A DNA stretch of 64,000 nt from Bacteroidota bacterium. GTDB lineage: Bacteria > Bacteroidota > Bacteroidia > Flavobacteriales > Flavobacteriaceae. The DNA lies in contig JAKQHT010000011.1 of the NCBI GenBank assembly GCA_029557895.1, positions 62,001 to 126,000 on the forward strand, written 5' to 3'. The notes under the pieces were generated by a model. That model saw only the letters and a list, made by a program, of their open reading frames with translations. It searched no databases and had not been told where the DNA came from. Position 1 is the first letter of the stretch; each line of letters opens with the position of its first letter. The position numbers were made by a program, and so were the translations under genes. This document shows positions 40,566-50,007 of this stretch, piece after piece.

Positions 40566-41933
40566 TTAATAATGGAAATGTTCGCTCTCGTGGATGAACG
40601 GATTGCGCTTGGCTACCAAAGGTGCCTTTGTCAAAGCTGTAAATACTATGAAAAGGAACAGGCCCGCAAACAATAGTATCGATCCGATTTCTGGAATACC
40701 AATATCCCATCTGTCTCCCACTGTTGCTGGCATGATCATATTGAACACATCAATATAGTGTCCAACCAATATGATAAGGCCCGCCATGATGACAAACCAG
40801 TTGATACGTTTGTAATCGCTATTCATCAAAATCAGCAATGGAAACACAAAATTGAGAACAAGCATTCCAAAGAATGGTAATTTGTAATCTTCAATACGAG
40901 TTATGAAGTAGGTAACTTCTTCTGGAATGTTCGAGTACCAAATAAGCATGAACTGTGAAAACCAAAGGTACGTCCAAAAAATGCTGAACCCAAACATATA
41001 TTTTGCCAAATCGTGGATGTGGCTATCGTTTACGTTTGGCAGTAAACCTTTTGATTTTAGGTACATCGTTACCATTGCAATGACGGTCACGGCACACACG
41101 GCCATACCGGCAAACACATACCACCCAAACAAAGTACTGAACCAGTGTGGGTCAACGCTCATAATCCAGTCCCATGACATTATGGATTCGGTATAGATGA
41201 AAAACACCAAGAATCCTGCCGCTATTCTGAACGATTTTTTGAAGTTTGTGTTGTCACCTTCTTCTGCATTGTCCTGTGCTATTGAAAACTTACGGGAAAA
41301 ATGTCTGTAAAGGTACCAACCACCTATGAAAATCAAGCCTCTGATCACAAATGCGGTTAGGTTCAGCCAACCGGATTTTCCTTGTATCAACTTGTCGTGG
41401 GCCACTACATCCGGATCCATCCATACAAACAAGTTGTAATGGCCGACGGTTCCTGAAGCTACGGCTATGGCCAATACTATCAATGCGCCTGGCAAAAGGT
41501 AGGCTGTAATGCCTTCCATGACCCTGAACAGCAATGGCGACCATCCTGCTTGTGCTGCGAACTGAATGGCATAAAAGGCCAGTGCTCCAAGGGCTATCAT
41601 CATAAAAAAGAGTGCAGCAACATACAGTGCAGCCCAAGGTCTATTGGCCAATTGGTGCTGAACGTGTTCTGCATGGGCATCGTCATGGTTTGTTTGTGCA
41701 TGTGCTCCGGCATTTTCTGACGCTGATTGGTGGCTTTCAGTTGCATTGTCTGAATGGTGGGCATCTGGGGCAGCAACATGTGCACCTCCATGGGCAGAAT
41801 GCTCTTCAGCCAACATTGTCTTGACCTCGTCCAAAGATTTGTGCGATGTCATAAAACCATAAGCCACACCTAAAATCCCCAATATGACGAGGACCATCGA
41901 AAATGTCTTTAACCTATTTGAAATTGTGTACAT
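40566..41933 (-). CDS. actF: Alternative complex III quinol:cytochrome c oxidoreductase subunit ActF (NrfD-like), with His-rich loop
   Basis: 455 aa multi-TM; order in act operon; AHGGAHVAAPDAHHSDNATESHQ... Confidence 0.85.
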   Translation of the reverse strand: MYTISNRLKTFSMVLVILGILGVAYGFMTSHKSLDEVKTMLAEEHSAHGGAHVAAPDAHHSDNATESHQSASENAGAHAQTNHDDAHAEHVQHQLANRPWAALYVAALFFMMIALGALAFYAIQFAAQAGWSPLLFRVMEGITAYLLPGALIVLAIAVASGTVGHYNLFVWMDPDVVAHDKLIQGKSGWLNLTAFVIRGLIFIGGWYLYRHFSRKFSIAQDNAEEGDNTNFKKSFRIAAGFLVFFIYTESIMSWDWIMSVDPHWFSTLFGWYVFAGMAVCAVTVIAMVTMYLKSKGLLPNVNDSHIHDLAKYMFGFSIFWTYLWFSQFMLIWYSNIPEEVTYFITRIEDYKLPFFGMLVLNFVFPLLILMNSDYKRINWFVIMAGLIILVGHYIDVFNMIMPATVGDRWDIGIPEIGSILLFAGLFLFIVFTALTKAPLVAKRNPFIHESEHFHY

Positions 41934-41956
41934 ATTTTTATTGAATCTTTAACGGT

Positions 41957-42541
41957 CTAATTTGCCTCTAAATCGGATTTTAATTTCATCACATAATGAA
42001 CTACTTGCCAGCGTTCTTCTTCGTTCAACTGATTGACATAGGAACCCATTGTGTTTTTACCATAATAAATAGTATGGTAAGTACTCCCTGGTGTCAGGGC
42101 TCTTCCGGGGTCATTATACGCAGGTACACCCAATATTTTTTCTCTTTTGACCAAGTTTCCCTGTCCATCGCCTTTATTGCCATGGCAAATACCGCAATAT
42201 ATCTCAAAAAGTTGCTTGCCTCTTGGCTCGTCGATGTTAACCGAATCAATTGGATTGGTAAGGTTAGCTTTTGCAAATTCATAGCCTTCGTTGGTATTGG
42301 CTATTTCAAAACGGCTGTGGCCTCTTGCAATGGTACCGTCTACGGGCAATTGTGCCTCAACGCCATTGTTGAAGGCATCGGACTCCATATAAGGTTCATA
42401 TCCTACAGATTCATACATGTTGGGCATGAATTGGAAATTGGGCCTTGAATTTTTTTGACATGAGGCAAAAGCCACAAGAAGTATTCCCAGTAACGATATT
42501 TTTAGTACGCTTTTCATAATTCTTCTAATGTGCTTTATCAA
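41957..42541 (-). CDS. actE: Alternative complex III mono-heme cytochrome c ActE
   Basis: 194 aa; lipoprotein signal (VAFASCQKN), GKQLFEIYCGICHGNKGDGQG; true start probably internal (MKSVLK). Confidence 0.88.
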   Translation of the reverse strand: MIKHIRRIMKSVLKISLLGILLVAFASCQKNSRPNFQFMPNMYESVGYEPYMESDAFNNGVEAQLPVDGTIARGHSRFEIANTNEGYEFAKANLTNPIDSVNIDEPRGKQLFEIYCGICHGNKGDGQGNLVKREKILGVPAYNDPGRALTPGSTYHTIYYGKNTMGSYVNQLNEEERWQVVHYVMKLKSDLEAN

Positions 42542-43058
42542 TTAAAGTAATTTCGACTGCACCGGTATCTCTCAACAGGTCGAATTGTTCATCGACGTTG
42601 TTTCCAGCGGCGATTTCCATTAAGAAATGGTCGTCAGTGGTTCTTGGATCAGGGTTTTCGGCTTTTTTGAAAGGCCACATTTTACTTCTCAAATAAAAAG
42701 TAATGACCATTAAGTGTGCCGCAAAAAAAACTGTCATTTCAAACATGATCGGCACAAAGGCTGGCATGTTTTCAATAAAGCTAAAACTTGGTTTGCCCCC
42801 AATGTTCTGCGGCCAATCCTTTATCATAATATAATTCATCATAACAATGGCTACCGTTAGACCGATACATCCATATATGAATGAAGTAATGGCTATTCTG
42901 GTTGGTGCCAATCCCATAGCTTTATCCAATCCGTGTACTGGAAACGGGGTATATATCTCTTCAATGTGATAATGCTTTTCCCTGACTTTTTTTACGGCAG
43001 CCATCAACTCATCATCATCCGTATAAATAGCGTGAATTACTTTAGAAGCTCCTTCCAT
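42525..43058 (-). CDS. actD: Alternative complex III subunit ActD (DUF3341)
   Basis: 177 aa; VIHAIYTDDDELMAAVKKVREKHYHIEEIYTPFPVHGLDKAMGLAPTRI. Confidence 0.9.
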   Translation of the reverse strand: MEGASKVIHAIYTDDDELMAAVKKVREKHYHIEEIYTPFPVHGLDKAMGLAPTRIAITSFIYGCIGLTVAIVMMNYIMIKDWPQNIGGKPSFSFIENMPAFVPIMFEMTVFFAAHLMVITFYLRSKMWPFKKAENPDPRTTDDHFLMEIAAGNNVDEQFDLLRDTGAVEITLIDKAH

Positions 43059-43062
43059 ACTA

Positions 43063-44805
43063 TTATTTGTTGTTTATTAATAATTTAGCCTGTCCTGCCC
43101 AATCGTCGCGCTCTGCCCTTCCGGGGAAAGATGCGGTGATTTCGTCCAACAAGTCATATTCGTTTTTGGTCATTTTGCTTACTTGCAAATAGGTATAAAT
43201 TCCGATACCATTGAGCACTTCTTCCATTTTTGGACCTATGCCGTTTATTTTCTGTAGGTCATCTTTGGTCTGGGTTTCGGGGTCAAAAGCACCCATTCCT
43301 CCCAAAAGTTTTTGGATGGCATTGGGGTCATGGGACTTTGACGAGGCTGTTTGCTTCTTATTGCCAGAAACAGAAACCACATTACGTGTACGCTCATCGG
43401 CTCCGGTGCCTACAAGGCTTCCTCCGGACTCCCTAATTCTTTTGTAACGCTCACCAGAAGATTTCAATATGGTTTTAACCTCTGCCTGTGCAATTACCGG
43501 GAATGTTCTTGAATATAAGAGGAACAATACAAAGAAGAATCCAATGGTTCCTATAAAAATTCCTATATCCACAAAAGTTGGCGAGAACATCGTCCAAGAA
43601 GATGGCAGATAGTCTCTGTGCAAAGATGTTACGATGATCACGAAACGTTCAAACCACATTCCTACGTTTACCACAATGGAAATAAAGAAAGAGAACATTA
43701 TGCTGGTACGGAGCTTTTTGAACCACATGAACTGCGGTGAAAACACGTTGCAACTCATCATCATCCAATATGCCCAAGCGTAAGGACCTGTAGCCCTGTT
43801 CAAGAAAGCATATTGTTCATACTCCACACCTGAATACCAAGCAATGAACAGCTCCGTGATATAAGCTACACCAACAATAGAACCGGTAATCATAATAACG
43901 ATGTTCATCAATTCTATATGCTGTACGGTAATATAATTTTCAAGACTGCATACTTTTCGCATGATGATCAAGAGCGTGTTTACCATTGCAAAACCGGAAA
44001 AAATCGCCCCTGCCACAAAGTAAGGAGGGAAAATGGTGGTGTGCCATCCCGGGATAACTGATGTGGCAAAGTCAAAGGATACAATTGTGTGTACCGAAAG
44101 TACCAGCGGTGTCGCTAAACCGGCAAGCACCAAAGATACTTCCTCAAAACGCTGCCAATCTTTGGCTCGTCCAGACCATCCAAAACTCAACAGCGAATAG
44201 ATTTTCTTTTGGAAGGGTTTAACGGCCCTATCGCGAATCATGGCAAAATCGGGCAATAGACCTGTCCACCAGAACACCAATGATACCGACAGATAGGTCG
44301 AAATCGCAAACACGTCCCAAAGTAATGGCGAGTTGAAGTTTACCCAAAGTGATCCAAATTGGTTAGGAATAGGCAATACCCAATAGCCCAACCAAGGGCG
44401 ACCCATGTGGATAATTGGGAACAGACCGGCCTGAACTACGGAAAAGATAGTCATCGCCTCTGCTGAACGGTTGATAGCCATCCGCCATTTTTGACGGAAG
44501 AGCAACAATACTGCCGAAATCAGGGTTCCGGCGTGGCCAATACCTACCCACCAGACAAAGTTTGTGATATCCCAAGCCCAACCTACGGTTTTGTTAAGGC
44601 CCCAGACCCCAATACCTGTGGAAATGGTATAAATGATACATCCAATACCCCAAAGAAAGGCAACCAGTGATATAGAGAATACTATCCACCAAGCTTTATT
44701 GGCTTTTCCTTCTACAGGTCGTGCTACATCCAAACTTACGTCGTGGTATGATTTTTCGCCCGTAACTAAAGGTCTTCTGATAGGTGCTTCGTAATGAGAC
44801 GCCAT
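43063..44805 (-). CDS. actC: Alternative complex III subunit ActC (NrfD/PsrC-like) with C-terminal helix-hairpin-helix-like extension
   Basis: 580 aa; multi-TM NrfD-like; C-terminus DDLQKINGIGPKMEEVLNGIGIYTYLQVSKMTKNEYDLLDEI. Confidence 0.9.
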   Translation of the reverse strand: MASHYEAPIRRPLVTGEKSYHDVSLDVARPVEGKANKAWWIVFSISLVAFLWGIGCIIYTISTGIGVWGLNKTVGWAWDITNFVWWVGIGHAGTLISAVLLLFRQKWRMAINRSAEAMTIFSVVQAGLFPIIHMGRPWLGYWVLPIPNQFGSLWVNFNSPLLWDVFAISTYLSVSLVFWWTGLLPDFAMIRDRAVKPFQKKIYSLLSFGWSGRAKDWQRFEEVSLVLAGLATPLVLSVHTIVSFDFATSVIPGWHTTIFPPYFVAGAIFSGFAMVNTLLIIMRKVCSLENYITVQHIELMNIVIMITGSIVGVAYITELFIAWYSGVEYEQYAFLNRATGPYAWAYWMMMSCNVFSPQFMWFKKLRTSIMFSFFISIVVNVGMWFERFVIIVTSLHRDYLPSSWTMFSPTFVDIGIFIGTIGFFFVLFLLYSRTFPVIAQAEVKTILKSSGERYKRIRESGGSLVGTGADERTRNVVSVSGNKKQTASSKSHDPNAIQKLLGGMGAFDPETQTKDDLQKINGIGPKMEEVLNGIGIYTYLQVSKMTKNEYDLLDEITASFPGRAERDDWAGQAKLLINNK

Positions 44806-44837
44806 AATTTATCTATAATTGTTTTCTTTTTAAATAT

Positions 44838-47800
44838 TTAAGCCTCTGTTGTATTTCTCACCTTTGTCTGGTAAATCACATTGGGTTTGGTCCCAACATG
44901 TTCCAGTAGGTGGTACATACGATTATCTTGTTTCAGTTTTGCAACCTCACTTTCCTTATCGTTGATGTCACCAAACACCATCGCACCGCTTCCGCAAGCA
45001 GAAGAACACGCTGTTTGAAATTCACCATCTGTGATTTCTCTGCCATCACGCTTGGCATCCAAAATGGTTTTTTGGGTCATCTGGATACAGAATGAGCATT
45101 TTTCCATCACACCGCGCGAGCGTACAACTACATCCGGGTTCAGTACCATGCGTCCAAGGTCGTCGTTCATATGGTAATCGAATTCGTCATTTTGGCTGTA
45201 CAAGAACCAGTTGAATCGACGTACTTTATAAGGACAGTTATTGGCACAATAACGGGTTCCTACACATCGGTTGTATGCCATATGGTTTTGCCCTTGGCGA
45301 CCGTGAGAAGTCGCTGCCACAGGGCAAACAGTTTCGCAAGGAGCGTGGTTACAGTGCTGGCACATAACAGGTTGGAAAGCCACCTGCGGATTATCCATTG
45401 CTGCTGTTTCCATTTGATTGAAACCACCCAATGATCCCTTGTCTCCAAACAAACCAGAGAAACCATCTTTCTTCTTGTTGTCCTGTTCAAAAGTACTTTC
45501 AGAAGAATAGTATCTATCGATTCGCAACCAGTGCATGTCCCTGCTCTTTCTAACTTCTTCTTTACCAACTACGGGTACGTTGTTTTCGGCATGACAAGCA
45601 ATGACACAAGCGCCACAACCCGTACAAGCATTCAAATCGATTGATAAATTGAAATGATGCCCGATGGAACGATCAAATTCATCCCAAATGTCCACATCTG
45701 GCGATGTCACAGGGGTTTCAACGTGGTTTAGTGAAACAACCGGGATGGCATTCCAATGTGATTTATCTTTTGTGTTGAAAATTTCGAGTGTGGTTTCCTT
45801 GATGATATCGCCACGGCCCATTAGCGTGTTGTGCAACTGGACACAAGCAAACTCGTGTACTCCAGATACAGTCTTTAATGATGCCCCAGATTGAACACTG
45901 TTGAAGTTTTGATAAAACTTATAACCGTTCTTTCCGGTACGCATTTCGCCTTTAAGGCCTTCTTGGCGGCCATAACCGAATGAAAGACCAATAGAGCCTG
46001 TAGCCTGTCCGGGCTGGATGATTACCGGCAATACTTCCTTGACACCGTTTATGGTAAGTTCTACCAAGCTACTGTTAAGACCACCATCGGCAACATGCCA
46101 ATTTTTGGCGCCTATTTTTTCGGCATCCGTTTTGGATATAGTAAGGTAATTGTCCCAAGATACCCTTGTGATGGGGTCCGGGAATTCTTGTAGCCATGGG
46201 TTGTTGGCTTGCTGGCCATCGCCCATACCTACTTTACTGTACAACACAAGTTCAAAACCTTCCGATGACGAAGCGGCCAAAGTTCTTGCGGCACTACCTC
46301 CTGAAAATGTCTCGGTTTCGGTTGAAATTCCTGTTTGTGAATTCGAATCCATTTCCTCGCCTACCAATGCAGCCATCGATAAACCACTGGCACTGAACAC
46401 ACCGTCGTGCAGCGCTTTGTTAAAGGAGCTGCCTCCCAGAACACTTCCGTTCCAAGTTTCTTTTATGAAATCGTGATAGCTCAAATCGTTATCTGTCCAT
46501 TTCAACAAGGCATCCTGAAATTGTCTGGTGTCAAACAACGGACGTATAGTTGGCTGCGTAAGGGCGTAATGTCCCTTTTTAAGTTCCACATCACCCCATG
46601 ATTCCAAATAGTGTGGTGCTGCGGCTATATATTGTACCAGTAAGGCAGTTTCATCTGCCTTCAATGAGAATGCTATAGATAATTCGAGTGATGGGTTTTT
46701 CAATGCTTCGGCAAAATCAGAAGCATTTGGTAGGGTATAAACCGGATTGACGCCACAAAGTATGATGCCACCAACTTTTCCTGCTTTCATATCTGCCACC
46801 AAAGCGGCAACTGTCTTGTCGTTGCCCTGCCTTGTAGTAATCGCTGCTTTTGTATCAAACGCTTTGCTGCCAAGGGCCGTGTTGATTTCCAACGCAAGTG
46901 TTTGGGCATTCACATCGTCTATTCCGGTGACCAAAACCCCTTTGCTGCCCGCTTTTTTAAGTTCGGATGCAACATTTTGTATGGCTTCATCTATATGCGA
47001 AGGCAAATCGACTGACACGGCTTGGCCGGTAATATAACTGTAAATTTTGGCTAATGCCTTTCGTTGCTCTGCTGGTGTGGCCGGAATGCGTTTGTCGGCA
47101 TTGGCACCTGTCAAGGACATATTGGCCTCGATCTGTATGTGCCGGGACATTTTCCCGTCTTTCGGTATACGTCCTTGTGCATAACCACCGTCAAATCCGC
47201 CACCTTGCCAGTCTCCCAAAAAGTCGGCTCCTACAGAAACTATGGTCGCCGCTTTAGAAAAATCATAATTTGCAAGAGCGCGTTGGCCGTATTTGGCTTC
47301 AAAAGCGTCCAATGCGGTTGAAGCAGAAATAGCATCATATACCACGTGACGGACATTTCCATATTTTTCTTTGAAAGCAGCAATAAGTTTACTTGTGGAT
47401 GGACTTGCAAAGGTTTGTGTCAACAAAACGATTTCTTTGCCGGCAGCATTAAGGGCGTTAAGTTTTTGATTGGTTTCCTTATCAAAAGTCTCCCAAGAAA
47501 TTTCTTTGCCATCCTTCATGGGCGATTTTACGCGCATACTGTCATAAAGTCCCAAAACTGAAGCATGTACCCTTGCATTTGGAGCACAGGATGCCAAATC
47601 GTTCGGTTCAATCTTTATCGGGCGACCTTCACGGGTTTTAACCAGGACGCTGGCAAAATCAAAGCCGTCGGCAATAGTCGTAGCGTAATAATTTGCGACT
47701 CCAGGGATGATACTCTCGGGTTGCACCACATAAGGTATGGACTTGATAACAGGACCTTCACAGGCTGCAAGTGAGGCTGCGGCTGTACTGAAACCAACAT

Positions 47801-47972
47801 ATTTTAAGAAATCACGACGTGTGGTGGATGAGCTTTCCAAAGCAGCCTTGTTTCCCAGAAATTCATCGGTTGGGATTTCAGAAACAAACTCGTTATGTCT
47901 AAGCGTCTCAACAACGGTGCTCTTTTCATTAAGCTCCTCAACACTTTTCCAGTATTTCTTGTTTGATGACAT
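44838..47972 (-). CDS. actB: Alternative complex III subunit ActB: Tat-variant-translocated molybdopterin oxidoreductase-like / Fe-S protein
   Basis: 1044 aa; STTRRDFLKYVGFSTAAASLAACEGP; CTGCGACVIACHAENN, CQHCNHAPCETVCP, CVGTRYCANNCPYKVRRFNW. Confidence 0.93.
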   Translation of the reverse strand: MSSNKKYWKSVEELNEKSTVVETLRHNEFVSEIPTDEFLGNKAALESSSTTRRDFLKYVGFSTAAASLAACEGPVIKSIPYVVQPESIIPGVANYYATTIADGFDFASVLVKTREGRPIKIEPNDLASCAPNARVHASVLGLYDSMRVKSPMKDGKEISWETFDKETNQKLNALNAAGKEIVLLTQTFASPSTSKLIAAFKEKYGNVRHVVYDAISASTALDAFEAKYGQRALANYDFSKAATIVSVGADFLGDWQGGGFDGGYAQGRIPKDGKMSRHIQIEANMSLTGANADKRIPATPAEQRKALAKIYSYITGQAVSVDLPSHIDEAIQNVASELKKAGSKGVLVTGIDDVNAQTLALEINTALGSKAFDTKAAITTRQGNDKTVAALVADMKAGKVGGIILCGVNPVYTLPNASDFAEALKNPSLELSIAFSLKADETALLVQYIAAAPHYLESWGDVELKKGHYALTQPTIRPLFDTRQFQDALLKWTDNDLSYHDFIKETWNGSVLGGSSFNKALHDGVFSASGLSMAALVGEEMDSNSQTGISTETETFSGGSAARTLAASSSEGFELVLYSKVGMGDGQQANNPWLQEFPDPITRVSWDNYLTISKTDAEKIGAKNWHVADGGLNSSLVELTINGVKEVLPVIIQPGQATGSIGLSFGYGRQEGLKGEMRTGKNGYKFYQNFNSVQSGASLKTVSGVHEFACVQLHNTLMGRGDIIKETTLEIFNTKDKSHWNAIPVVSLNHVETPVTSPDVDIWDEFDRSIGHHFNLSIDLNACTGCGACVIACHAENNVPVVGKEEVRKSRDMHWLRIDRYYSSESTFEQDNKKKDGFSGLFGDKGSLGGFNQMETAAMDNPQVAFQPVMCQHCNHAPCETVCPVAATSHGRQGQNHMAYNRCVGTRYCANNCPYKVRRFNWFLYSQNDEFDYHMNDDLGRMVLNPDVVVRSRGVMEKCSFCIQMTQKTILDAKRDGREITDGEFQTACSSACGSGAMVFGDINDKESEVAKLKQDNRMYHLLEHVGTKPNVIYQTKVRNTTEA

Positions 47973-48032
47973 AGTCTTTGATTGTATTAGTTGTGGTCAT
48001 ACCCAAAGGGCAAAACCGTTTCTTCATAATTA

Positions 48033-49316
48033 TTAATAATGACATTTACCGCACTCCAAGCCGCCCATCTGTGCCACAGTTAGCTTTTCAACACCATATT
48101 TCTTTGACAATTGTTCGTGTATCTTGGCATAATAGGCGTTGTCTTCTACTTTAACATTGGTATCCCTGTGGCAATTGATGCACCACCCCATGGTCAACGA
48201 TGAGTATTGGTACATTACTTCCATGGTCTCAACCGGGCCGTGGCAAGTTTGACATTCAATGCCGCCTACAGAAACGTGTTGTGAGTGGTTGAAATAAGCA
48301 AAATCAGGCAGGTTGTGGATGCGCACCCATTTAACCGGCTGTGGCGTGCCTGTATAATTCACACCGTCCCATCCGGTAGCTGCATAAAGCTTTTGGATTT
48401 CTCCGTCATAAAATTCCTTACTGTAATCTTCATTTGCGGTAGTTTCTGCAACTTCGGAGATGGTTTTGTGGCAGTTCATGCACACGTTGAGCGATGGAAT
48501 GCCCGAAGTTTTGCTCACACGAGCAGACGAGTGGCAGAATTTACAGTCGATGCCATTATCGCCAGCATGGATCTTATGCGAAAAATGTATTGGTTGTACT
48601 GGTTGATAACCCTGATCGACACCCACCTGCATCATATAGCCATATGCAAAATAAGCTCCCGCCAAAAGCAAAAATATTGAAGACACCAAAACCAGGAATT
48701 GGTTTTGAACGAACGCCTTCCAAAGCGGCAACCCTTTACTTTCAGAATCTACAGCAAGCCCTTTGGCTTCGGCAAAACGATTAAGCGTACGCCTTACCAA
48801 AATAAGTGCCATGGCCAAAAGACCAAACAATAGTGCCAATGCCCAAAGTACAAATTGGCTCGAAACCCCATCCTGACTTCCGGCAGCACCATTTTGCGCA
48901 GCAACTGTTGCCACTGCAGGTGTTTCGGGTTCTGCGGAGGTATAGGCCAAAATATCCTCCAGATCTTCATCAGATAACTGCGGAAAAGGGGTCATGGCCG
49001 TTTTGTTCCATTCGTCAAAAAGCGCTACCGCATAGGCGTCTCCCGACTTGATGACGGCCGGACTATTGCGTATCCATTCAAAAATCCATTTTTTATCCTT
49101 GCCCTTATCTGCCAAAAGCGCTTCAATGTTGCGCAATGGAGGGCCGGTCATGGGTTTGTCCATCTTATGGCAGGCAGCACAATTGGCATTGAACAGTGCT
49201 TTTCCTTTGGCAGCATCGCCTCCTTGGGCGACAAGTGTAGTAGAAAACGTGAGCAAAAATAGAACCCCTAAACACAGAATTTTCGGGGTTAATTTACGGT
49301 GTATCACCTGTTTCAT
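48033..49316 (-). CDS. actA: Multiheme cytochrome c: class I cytochrome c domain fused to pentaheme ActA-like domain
   Basis: ORF 48033..49373, likely ATG at 49316; six CxxCH motifs (CAACH, CKFCH, CMNCH, CQTCH, CINCH, CGKCH). Confidence 0.9.
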   Translation of the reverse strand: MKQVIHRKLTPKILCLGVLFLLTFSTTLVAQGGDAAKGKALFNANCAACHKMDKPMTGPPLRNIEALLADKGKDKKWIFEWIRNSPAVIKSGDAYAVALFDEWNKTAMTPFPQLSDEDLEDILAYTSAEPETPAVATVAAQNGAAGSQDGVSSQFVLWALALLFGLLAMALILVRRTLNRFAEAKGLAVDSESKGLPLWKAFVQNQFLVLVSSIFLLLAGAYFAYGYMMQVGVDQGYQPVQPIHFSHKIHAGDNGIDCKFCHSSARVSKTSGIPSLNVCMNCHKTISEVAETTANEDYSKEFYDGEIQKLYAATGWDGVNYTGTPQPVKWVRIHNLPDFAYFNHSQHVSVGGIECQTCHGPVETMEVMYQYSSLTMGWCINCHRDTNVKVEDNAYYAKIHEQLSKKYGVEKLTVAQMGGLECGKCHY

Positions 49317-49477
49317 ATTGTTAGCAGTGTTATCTTCTCGATCTTGGTATGATTTTTTCATTAAAAAAAACAAAAAAATTCAGTTAGTAAAACACTCGCA
49401 AAAATAATACTTAAAGTCGATTTGCGAAATGTTACAGAAGTGTTAACGCTTAATTTATACAGATTCTAAATAATATT

Positions 49478-49512
49478 TTTGGCCATATTTAAGTTTTATA
49501 AATTTACATTTG
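49478..49512 (+). promoter_or_regulatory. Bacteroidota-type promoter for SPOR gene
   Basis: TTTG (49478-49481) - 23 nt - TACATTTG (49505-49512). Confidence 0.6.
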
Positions 49513-49530
49513 CAATAAATTCATCTGGTT

Positions 49531-49920
49531 ATGAAAAAGTCAAGTATTACAATGGTTTTGGCAGTAGTATTCTGTTTGGGGGTTTCTTTAATAGGGATGG
49601 CGCAAACCGGAAAAATCACCATTGATGCCAACAGAGATATTGACAAGTTGCTGGAATTCAAGAAAGACATAAAGACCCTTGATCTTTATAAAATACGGAT
49701 TTTCTCGGGTGATCGTTCTGGCGCTGAGAGCACCAAGTCAAAGGCTTTGTCTCTCTACGATGGATGGCCTGTATTGATGGAGTACGAGACACCTAACTAT
49801 AAAATCTACGTTGGCAATTTCTTATCGCGCCTAGAAGCTGATAGGGCATTGCTAAAAGTTAAGAAAGATTATCCGGGTGCATTAATTCTGTTTTACAAGA
49901 AAGGAAAAAGCAACCCGTAG
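49531..49920 (+). CDS. SPOR domain-containing exported protein
   Basis: 129 aa; signal peptide; YKIRIFSGDRSGAESTKSKAL...YKIYVGNFLSRLEADRALLKVKKDYPGALIL. Confidence 0.85.
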   Translation: MKKSSITMVLAVVFCLGVSLIGMAQTGKITIDANRDIDKLLEFKKDIKTLDLYKIRIFSGDRSGAESTKSKALSLYDGWPVLMEYETPNYKIYVGNFLSRLEADRALLKVKKDYPGALILFYKKGKSNP

Positions 49921-49974
49921 GAGTTTTAAACACACTCCGCTTTGGTTTGACGCCCTTTGGGAAAATTGTCGCCT

Positions 49975-50002
49975 AAAAAAAGCCCTGAAACAAATTCAGG
50001 GC
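49975..50002 (-). terminator. Terminator of rimP-nusA-infB operon
   Basis: Minus strand GCCCTGAA-tttgt-TTCAGGGC followed by T7. Confidence 0.82.
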
Positions 50003-50007
50003 CTTGG

